From assembly GCA_002493595.1 (NCBI GenBank), contig DKZG01000022.1, forward strand, positions 1-47,208: a stretch of 47,208 bases of DNA. Direction: 5' to 3'. The translations under genes were made by a program, and so were the position numbers. The stretch is from Ruminococcaceae bacterium UBA7080. Its GTDB lineage: Bacteria; Bacillota; Clostridia; Oscillospirales; Acutalibacteraceae. Below the pieces are notes generated by a model that was not told where the DNA came from, did no database searches, and was given only the letters and a program-made list of their open reading frames with translations. Below are positions 41,708-47,208 of this stretch, piece after piece. Within the stretch, counting starts at the first letter, position 1, and each line of letters starts with the position of its first letter.

Positions 41708-41734
41708 TTCATCATAATGTGTTGATAATCTGTG

Positions 41735-41759
41735 TTCGTAAAGTAATAAACTTCACGAA
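41735..41759. repeat. Right inverted recombination-site candidate
   Basis: TTCGTAAAG, spacer TAATAAA, CTTCACGAA: near-perfect 9-bp inverted arms (one mismatch) around a 7-bp spacer. The spacer is the reverse complement of the left site's spacer and the outer arms are identical in inverted order. Confidence 0.7.
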
Positions 41760-42161
41760 AAGAAATCAACGCTTTTTTTATTTGTATTCACTGTTATAGT
41801 TTAATATGTTATCGGACAGGCTGAAAAAGTCTGTCTTTTTTTATTTTTATGTATAAAAAAGATGTGTAAAAAGTGTTCTGATTAAGTGCGACACGGCATA
41901 TAGATTAAGTAATTAATAATCTATTGATTTCTTGCTTGTTTCAGACAGTTGACAGGGCGTGGTCTCGGCTGTTTGCACCCGAGACCACGCCCTGTCATCG
42001 TGTATATATAAATATATACAAACAAGCAAGATAAATAATAAATAAATTAATCAATTAATTAATAAACACAATAATAAAATACATAAAAACAAAAGACAAG
42101 AAATTAAGATAAATAAAATAAAGAAAGTGTGATTGAAATAAATAAGTAAAGTAGTGAGTGT
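41760..42161. other. Non-coding region with candidate origin, AT-rich
   Basis: No gene seen in about 400 bases. It contains the nested palindromes at 41931-42030. AT-rich direct runs follow (AAATAAATT, AATCAATTAATTAATAAAC) up to the relaxation gene. Such strand-opening sequence is usual beside replication or transfer origins. Confidence 0.45.
41931..42030. repeat. Nested palindrome, candidate replication or transfer origin
   Basis: An outer inverted repeat CTTGCTTGTTT (41931-41941) / AAACAAGCAAG (42020-42030) encloses two others. One is a perfect 18-bp GC-rich hairpin, arms 41951-41968 and 41979-41996 with a 10-base loop. The other is a 9-bp AT palindrome (42001-42009 / 42012-42020). No T-run follows the GC hairpin, so it is not a simple terminator. 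It lies about 130 bases before a replication-relaxation gene. Confidence 0.55.
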
Positions 42162-42797
42162 GTGAGTAAAGAGGGATTTAGATTTGTAGATAGAGATTAT
42201 ACGATACTGAAAGAGATAGACCGCTGGCGAGTGATAACAGGCAGACAGATTGCAGAACTGACAGGCTGCACAGGGCAAAGAGCCTGTGACAGACGATTGC
42301 AAAAGCTGATACAAGCTAAATATATAACAAGGCAAAAATATCTGTACGGCTTCCCGAGCATATACAGCCTGACCAATACGGGCAAGCTGTTGATACAAGC
42401 ACCGAAGTTAAAACATCAAATACGATTGGAACAAATCATACACGACAGCTATGTTACAGACACGGCAATCTATATCAGCAAAAAATTTGACATACCCTTT
42501 TCGGACATTACAACAGAGAAAGAACTGCACAGGCTTGACGGATTTTCAAACCGAAAGCACAGACCCGATTTTATATATCTGCATAACGGCAAAACAATCT
42601 GTGTTGAGGTTGAACTCTCGATGAAAGCCAAAAGCAGATTTGAGAAGAATATAACAGCTAACTTTGAAAACTATGACGGTCAATTATGGATTGTGCCTGA
42701 TAGGAAATGCAATATTGCAAAAATCCTGATAGAACATCAAAGCATTTACCCCGATATTTCAATTATGCCTTTAGATGAGGTGAAAGCAAATGAATAA
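42162..42797 (+). CDS. Replication-relaxation family protein
   Basis: A 211-residue protein of the replication-relaxation family found on Gram-positive plasmids and integrative elements. The N-terminal winged helix has DYTILKEIDRWRVITGRQIAEL, then YITRQKYLYGFPSIYSLTNTGK. The C-terminal nuclease-like domain has HRPDFIYLHNGKTICVEVELSMKAKSRFEKN, where the D-x(n)-E-x-E pattern resembles PD-(D/E)xK enzymes. The start is GTG 42162 with only a weak ribosome site. It lies just downstream of the nested palindrome and overlaps the next frame by 8 bases, consistent with a mobilisation operon with the coupling ATPase. Confidence 0.75.
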   Translation: MSKEGFRFVDRDYTILKEIDRWRVITGRQIAELTGCTGQRACDRRLQKLIQAKYITRQKYLYGFPSIYSLTNTGKLLIQAPKLKHQIRLEQIIHDSYVTDTAIYISKKFDIPFSDITTEKELHRLDGFSNRKHRPDFIYLHNGKTICVEVELSMKAKSRFEKNITANFENYDGQLWIVPDRKCNIAKILIEHQSIYPDISIMPLDEVKANE

Positions 42798-42891
42798 GGT
42801 TTTAACTTTTCTATGGAAACGGAGCAGAACAGCACGGCAATCTGATATTAATTACCGTTATGCTGATTTCTGCTTTTATCATTTTGATTGA
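42790..42891 (+). other. Short frame that is probably the lost N-terminus of the coupling ATPase
   Basis: ATG 42790 has a strong GAGGTG 7 bases upstream and overlaps the end of the relaxation gene. It encodes MNKVLTFLWKRSRTARQ and then stops after 33 codons. One frame over, the ATPase frame is open from about 42808 and reads LILITVMLISAFIILIE, a full membrane helix. A one-base shift around 42830-42858 would join a basic cytoplasmic tail to this helix. Confidence 0.45.
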
Positions 42892-44200
42892 AACGAAGAA
42901 AAGCTATATACTGCGACAGCATTTTAATTTTTGGAAAGAGTTGAAGAGCTTGCACAAAAAACAGAAATATCCTAAAGCTGACAAGGACAACGGAACATTT
43001 ATCGGCTTTAACCACAAGCGAGAAATCTATATACCTGATAACTGCAAGCATTGTTTTGTATGCGGTACAACCGGGAGCGGAAAGACGGTTGCACTTGCTA
43101 ATTTTGTACAGCACGCTACAGACAAAAAACTGCCCCTTTTACTTGTTGACGGCAAGGGTGATTTAGGCACAGGCTCATTGCTTGAGATTACAAGGCAATT
43201 TGCCGACAGACAAAAGGTATATGTAATCAATCTGTCAAACCCTTTGCATTCCGACAAATACAATCCCTTTAAAAACGCAAGTCCGACAATCTGCAAGGAT
43301 ATGCTTATCAATATGACCGAATGGAGCGAAGAACACTACAAATTAAACACAGAACGCTATTTACAAAAGTTAGTGCTTATGCTGGCACAGGCTGATATAC
43401 CCTTATCGTTAAAGACCATTATTCAGTACATACCTGTTGACCGATTTAATAAATTGAGTATGGAGCTTGTAAAGGGTGAGCTTATCACCAAACAGGAACA
43501 CACCTTAAATTTAGAAATATCGAAATCAAGCGGAAAAATTGCAGAAAGTGCCTGTGCACGTTTCAGCACCATTGCAGAGAGTGAACTCGGCATACTGTTT
43601 GATGAAAACGGAATTGATATATACACGGCAATTCAAGAAAATGCGGTTATCCTGTTTGTGCTTAATCCTTTGCTTTATCCTGAATTATCACCCTTAATGG
43701 GCAAGCTGATTTTGATTGATGCAAAAAAGGCGGTAAGCAAATGCTTCGGTACAGATTTGCAGAGGGCATTTTTCCTATTTGATGAAATCAACAGCTATGC
43801 GTCAACGGCTCTAATAGATTTAATCAACAAGTCAAGGAGTGCAAACATTACCTGTGTACTTGCAACCCAAAGTCTTTCAGACCTTGACTTTTCCTGCGGT
43901 GAAGCCTTTAAGGAGCAGGTGATTGAAAACGTAAACAACTACCTTGTATTAAGGCAGAACAGTGCTGTTAATGCGGAGCACTGGGCGAATATTTTAGGCA
44001 CAAGGGCAACAATTGAAGTAACCTATCAGCTTGAACAACAGGCACGAAATACCAATACAACAGGCTTAGGCTCGGCAAGACGTGTAAGGGAATTTCTTTA
44101 TCACCCTGACGACATCAAAGCACTGAAAACAGGCAAAGGCTTTTACTTATCAAGGGACAGTAATACACATTGTCCTGTTACAATCAACAAACCGTTCTGA
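42860..44200 (+). CDS. TraG/VirD4-like DNA-transfer coupling ATPase
   Basis: A 446-residue ATPase with Walker A GTTGSGKT (about residues 69-76) and Walker B FFLFDEINS. A TraM-recognition-type C-terminal half has LINKSRSANITCVLATQSLSDLD and WANILGTRATIEVTYQ. It matches the type IV secretion coupling proteins that bring the relaxase-DNA complex to a membrane channel. As listed, its first helix is cut short and the ATG has no ribosome site, so the true start may be 42790 with a frameshift. No channel (VirB4-like) genes are visible in the window, so the element may be mobilisable rather than self-transmissible, or the rest lies to the right. Confidence 0.8.
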   Translation: MLISAFIILIETKKSYILRQHFNFWKELKSLHKKQKYPKADKDNGTFIGFNHKREIYIPDNCKHCFVCGTTGSGKTVALANFVQHATDKKLPLLLVDGKGDLGTGSLLEITRQFADRQKVYVINLSNPLHSDKYNPFKNASPTICKDMLINMTEWSEEHYKLNTERYLQKLVLMLAQADIPLSLKTIIQYIPVDRFNKLSMELVKGELITKQEHTLNLEISKSSGKIAESACARFSTIAESELGILFDENGIDIYTAIQENAVILFVLNPLLYPELSPLMGKLILIDAKKAVSKCFGTDLQRAFFLFDEINSYASTALIDLINKSRSANITCVLATQSLSDLDFSCGEAFKEQVIENVNNYLVLRQNSAVNAEHWANILGTRATIEVTYQLEQQARNTNTTGLGSARRVREFLYHPDDIKALKTGKGFYLSRDSNTHCPVTINKPF

Positions 44201-44213
44201 AAGGAAAATACAA

Positions 44214-45089
44214 ATGCTGTTTGAAAACATACTTGATTTTATCAAATCCAACATTTTATACATAGTTTGGAGCATAGTCAATTTTACGATTTCATTTCTG
44301 ATTTTAGGGGCAAACGGTTACAGCTTTGCAATCTGTCTTGTATTGTATGCCATATCCTTAACCGTTGCCCTGTCACCTTTAGGCGAATGGATTCTAAGAC
44401 TGATTAACGGTGTTCGGAAATTATATACAAGACGTGAAAAGGATTACTTAATCCCTTTGTTTGAAGAAATCTGCGAAGAAGTGAAACAAGACTATCCGAA
44501 TTTACCCGATTTGGAAATCTGCATAATGGACAGCTTAACGGTCAATGCTTGTGCAATGGGCAGACATACAATAGCTGTTACAAGAGGTGCAGTTGAAACC
44601 TTTACAGAAGACGAGTTAAAAGGCATATTGCTTCACGAGATAGGTCACATTGTGCATGGTGATACAAAAGCAGCCTTGCTTAATCTGATAGGCAACGGTC
44701 TTTTTTCGATTGGTGTTATTATCATAAAATTAGCTTTACTGATATTAGACCTGTTATTACTGCCGTTATTTAATGAAACAAAAGGCATTACCGCACTTAT
44801 TACATCCTTTATCAGATTTGTATTCAACCTCATTTTATTTGCATTTACCTTAACAGGCAACATCATTTTATCAATTAACAGCAGAAGCAATGAATATTCA
44901 GCGGATTACTTTGCCTACAAAATGGCATATGGTGAAGAATTAATCAGTGCATTATATCTATTACAAAAAATGAGCTTAGGCAAAAATATGAAACTTGTTC
45001 AGCGTATGCAAGCATCTCATCCGCATATTGCTAAGCGTATAGGAAGATTAGAAAAATTAGAGATTATAGATAATGATTTTATACAATAA
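44214..45089 (+). CDS. M48-family membrane metalloprotease (HtpX-like)
   Basis: A 291-residue membrane protease. Two N-terminal helices (about 8-60) are followed by the zinc motif LLHEIGHIVHGD near residue 142, two further helices (about 160-220), and NSRSNEYSADYFAYKM, supplying the third zinc ligand Glu. The C-terminal region has SHPHIAKRIGRLEKL. HtpX-like proteins degrade membrane proteins; copies on mobile elements beside mobilisation genes are of unknown purpose. It starts 13 bases after the coupling ATPase (GAAAGGAAAA upstream). A terminator follows at 45100. Confidence 0.88.
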   Translation: MLFENILDFIKSNILYIVWSIVNFTISFLILGANGYSFAICLVLYAISLTVALSPLGEWILRLINGVRKLYTRREKDYLIPLFEEICEEVKQDYPNLPDLEICIMDSLTVNACAMGRHTIAVTRGAVETFTEDELKGILLHEIGHIVHGDTKAALLNLIGNGLFSIGVIIIKLALLILDLLLLPLFNETKGITALITSFIRFVFNLILFAFTLTGNIILSINSRSNEYSADYFAYKMAYGEELISALYLLQKMSLGKNMKLVQRMQASHPHIAKRIGRLEKLEIIDNDFIQ

Positions 45090-45099
45090 CATAAAAAAT

Positions 45100-45130
45100 A
45101 AACAAATAATAAATTATATTTGTTTTTTTG
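45100..45130 (+). terminator. AT-rich terminator
   Basis: AAACAAAT (45100-45107) and ATTTGTTT (45118-45125) with a 10-base loop, followed by TTTT. It separates the mobilisation genes from the hydrolase cassette. Confidence 0.6.
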
Positions 45131-45163
45131 TTTATTAGTGTTATAATAATTTCGGTGATTAAA

Positions 45164-45676
45164 TTGAAATGTTTGATTATAATAGATTTACAAGCAGGAT
45201 TTATTTTTAATGATAATATAGAAAAAATTATTAATCCAATAAAAAAAGTTCGAAATTTATTTTTGCCAGAGTATTGTGTTTTTACACAATTTATAAATAA
45301 TAAAAACAGTCTTTTTGTTAAATCTCTCAATTGGAATAAATTACTAAATACAGATGAACAAAAAATAGTTTTAGATATAAATGATAAGAATCTTATCGTA
45401 AAAAAAAGTACTTATAATGCAGTTAGTCAAGAGTTTATCCTATATTTAAAGCAAAATAACATTAATAAAGCTTATCTATGTGGAGTAGATATTGATTCTT
45501 GTGTTTTAGCAACAGCATTTAATCTATTTGATTTAGGAATTGAACCTGTTATTATCAGTGACTGTTGTTCAACAAATTCTGAAGTGATTCAAATTGATAG
45601 TATTTTAAAAATAGCCAAACGTTCATTTGGTGAAAAAAGTGTCATAGAAAGCAAACAACTATTAATAGGAGGATGA
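45164..45676 (+). CDS. Isochorismatase-fold cysteine hydrolase (first of two)
   Basis: A 170-residue protein of the isochorismatase/nicotinamidase-like fold. The catalytic triad is visible: Asp in LIIIDLQAGF, Lys in LIVKKSTYNAV, and Cys in CGVDIDSCVLATA. It is shorter and more divergent than its neighbour. The frame is open from 45128, but TTG 45164 with GGTGA upstream starts exactly where family similarity starts. The region is markedly AT-rich compared with the chromosomal genes. The substrate is unknown; relatives hydrolyse nicotinamide, pyrazinamide, isochorismate or carbamates. Confidence 0.75.
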   Translation: MKCLIIIDLQAGFIFNDNIEKIINPIKKVRNLFLPEYCVFTQFINNKNSLFVKSLNWNKLLNTDEQKIVLDINDKNLIVKKSTYNAVSQEFILYLKQNNINKAYLCGVDIDSCVLATAFNLFDLGIEPVIISDCCSTNSEVIQIDSILKIAKRSFGEKSVIESKQLLIGG

Positions 45677-45680
45677 TAAT

Positions 45681-46238
45681 ATGAAAATGGCATTATTGAT
45701 TATTGATATGATAAATGAATATTTAGAACCATCGGGAAAAATTTACTGTGAAAAAGGTTGTAGCATAATTCCAAATATAAAAAAACTAAGAAAATATTTT
45801 CACGAGAAAAATAACCCAGTAATCTATATTAATACTAGTCATATTAATGGAGGAGACCCTGAAACACAAAAATGGGGTCTTCATGCTATGAGAGGTACAT
45901 GGGGCGATGAAGTTGTAAAAGAATTAGAGCCAAAAGAGCAAGATATTTTACTCTACAAACGTACATATGACGGTTTTTATAATACAGAATTAGAAATTAC
46001 ATTAAGAAGTTTAAAGGTTGATTCTGTATTAGTATGTGGAATTCACACACATGTTTGCGTATTGTGTACTGCTTTGGGAGCTTTTTATCGAGGGTTTAAT
46101 GTTTATGCATTAAGTGACTGTATGACAACAGGATATCAGCCTAATCATGATTCTAGATTGAGATTTTATGAATCACATATTGGCACATTAACTAATTTAG
46201 AAAAATTTCTTGATGAGGATTTATTAAGTAGTGAATAA
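45681..46238 (+). CDS. Isochorismatase-fold cysteine hydrolase (second of two)
   Basis: A 185-residue relative of the preceding protein, with triad Asp (ALLIIDMINEY), Lys (LLYKRTYDGFYNT) and Cys (CGIHTHVCVLCTA). DCMTTGYQPNHDS near the C-terminus fits the cofactor-free hydrolases of this fold. AGGAGG lies 9 bases upstream of the ATG, and the gene starts 5 bases after the first hydrolase, so the two are co-translated. Two different members in tandem suggest a heteromer or successive reactions. The next frame overlaps its stop by eight bases. Confidence 0.85.
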   Translation: MKMALLIIDMINEYLEPSGKIYCEKGCSIIPNIKKLRKYFHEKNNPVIYINTSHINGGDPETQKWGLHAMRGTWGDEVVKELEPKEQDILLYKRTYDGFYNTELEITLRSLKVDSVLVCGIHTHVCVLCTALGAFYRGFNVYALSDCMTTGYQPNHDSRLRFYESHIGTLTNLEKFLDEDLLSSE

Positions 46239-47208
46239 AAAGAAGAAAATAGAAGAATTGAATTCAATTTTTCCAATTAGAATTATACCAATAGATTTTG
46301 GTTATCAAATTTCAAAAAAACATATTAACAAAGTAAAATCATTTTGTAAAAAAAATAATTTTAAATATTTCGAACAAGAAAATCTTTTAGGAATAACTGC
46401 TCTTTTAAAAATAACTATTGATAATTCTCTAGTTTTATATTTATTTAAGGATGGTATTGGTGTATATGTTTTTTATGATGAAAAATATTTTTTTGAATCA
46501 CCAAATGATATCAATCCTATTGAAATATTAAAACAAAGGAAAAAATGCCATAATGATATTTTGAACGGTATACATATAATAAACTCTAAATGTAATATAT
46601 TTAACAAAAAAATAAAAAAACTAAAATTCTCAGGTAGAAGAAGATTAACTTCAAGTGACGATTGGGAAAATAGTGGATTTTCATATGTAATGAGTGTTTT
46701 TTTCTTTAATATGAATACTGATTTAATACAAAGTGAAAATGTTAGAAATAAAATTTGCAATATTTTATACACAGATAACTACAATTATAATAATAACATA
46801 TGTTCTGATTTTTCTTCTGATAGAATAAATAGTCTTTTAAATAATCAAGACGTTGTATCAGACACACATGTTTGTGTATCTTGGGCAAGTGTTATTGTGA
46901 TTGGAAAAAATATCGATTTTAAATATTATATTGATTTAGAAATTGTATTACAACATATATGGATGTACTCATATATAACAGATAAAAATATTGATTATTT
47001 ATTACTAAAAGATAGTGACAAGTATTCTTCAAAAGAATTTAAAAAATATTATCAAACTATTATTGAAATGACTTTATTAGTAAAAAAATATGATAGTATT
47101 TTTAATAGTACCATTCATGATCGTGACTATAGATTGTTAAATTCTTTAAGACAATCTAGCAAACTTGAATGTTTAGAAAAAAATATAGATATAAAACTAT
47201 CTTTATTA
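46231..47208 (+). CDS. Unrecognised protein, incomplete at window end
   Basis: A frame open from GTG 46231 to the last base (326 codons, no stop), overlapping the hydrolase gene by eight bases. The protein is Lys/Asn/Ile-rich and contains NSLVLYLFKDGIGVYVFYDE, FSGRRRLTSSDDW, SDTHVCVSWASVIVIG and a helical C-terminal part with DYRLLNSLRQSSKLECLEKN. I recognise no family. The composition is very AT-rich. Translational overlap makes it the third gene of the hydrolase cassette; the end of the protein, and perhaps a membrane region, lies beyond the window. Confidence 0.7.
   Translation, partial: MNKKKKIEELNSIFPIRIIPIDFGYQISKKHINKVKSFCKKNNFKYFEQENLLGITALLKITIDNSLVLYLFKDGIGVYVFYDEKYFFESPNDINPIEILKQRKKCHNDILNGIHIINSKCNIFNKKIKKLKFSGRRRLTSSDDWENSGFSYVMSVFFFNMNTDLIQSENVRNKICNILYTDNYNYNNNICSDFSSDRINSLLNNQDVVSDTHVCVSWASVIVIGKNIDFKYYIDLEIVLQHIWMYSYITDKNIDYLLLKDSDKYSSKEFKKYYQTIIEMTLLVKKYDSIFNSTIHDRDYRLLNSLRQSSKLECLEKNIDIKLSLL

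Noticed and set aside
40339..41759. The two core-like sites as attL and attR of a small integrated element
   Set aside because: Sites flanking an integrated element should be in direct orientation; these are inverted, which predicts inversion.
41951..41996. The 18-bp hairpin as an intrinsic terminator
   Set aside because: No T-run follows on either strand, and it is nested inside further inverted repeats.
35700..47208. CRISPR array or other tandem repeats in the mobile element
   Set aside because: No regularly spaced repeats were seen; only the inverted repeats described.

Overview
The window looks like chromosome from a low-GC Gram-positive anaerobe of the class Clostridia, most likely a gut Oscillospiraceae/Ruminococcaceae-type bacterium. 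Signs are strong AGGAGG-like ribosome sites, frequent GTG/TTG starts, an ammonium channel fused to PII, ferredoxin-type split glutamate synthase, archaeal-type IMP cyclohydrolase (PurO) in a purine operon, a BspA-like leucine-rich-repeat surface protein with a dockerin-like end, and an N-acetylhexosamine kinase-like gene. No taxonomic search was possible; this is inference from gene content.

Layout. 1-2573: a Ca2+/Na+ antiporter and a divergent CapA-like protein. 2700-11147: a nitrogen block of glutamine synthetase, the Amt-PII fusion, three-part glutamate synthase (glutaminase, Fe-S/FMN core, GXGXG domain) and purF, with hairpin terminators or attenuators between the units. 11215-15140: an MscS channel, tRNA-Ser(GGA), a small XRE regulator, and a reverse-strand ECF sigma factor / membrane anti-sigma-like / secreted protein group. 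15331-17729: a divergent pair, a PurF paralogue that has lost its glutaminase residues and a TtcA-like PP-loop enzyme. 17792-22237: a candidate structured small RNA, two polytopic membrane proteins and a BspA/dockerin-like secreted protein. 22330-26559: purE-purM-purN-purO-purD. 26596-30863: a membrane-fusion protein and MacB-like permease without their ATPase, then a sugar-kinase-like gene. 31216-34141 (reverse): iron alcohol dehydrogenase and a methylmalonate-semialdehyde-type dehydrogenase. 34288-35700: feoA and a feoB cut off after its GTPase domain and first membrane segments.

35700-47208 is the left part of an integrated mobile element that interrupts feoB and runs off the right edge. 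It begins with a 13-bp-stem terminator-like hairpin, a 34-codon ORF and a large serine recombinase. Reverse-strand cargo follows: a zinc-ribbon membrane protein, a caspase-fold-like protease with YD-type repeats, and a membrane-anchored protein. Then comes a tyrosine recombinase bracketed by inverted 25-bp core-like sites. Mobilisation genes follow a nested palindrome: a replication-relaxation protein, a TraG/VirD4-like coupling ATPase and an M48 protease. The last part is a very AT-rich cassette of two isochorismatase-fold hydrolases and an unrecognised protein that is open at the window end.

The most interesting proposal is that 40339-41759 is a self-contained invertible DNA switch. The tyrosine recombinase gene and an outward-facing consensus promoter (41679-41707) lie between inverted sites with identical 7-bp spacers. 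Inversion would point that promoter at the reverse-strand protease cluster, whose first gene has no good promoter of its own. Other points of note are the glutaminase-dead PurF paralogue, a conditional-terminator leader before the Amt-PII gene, and a nested cruciform-like origin candidate upstream of the relaxation gene.
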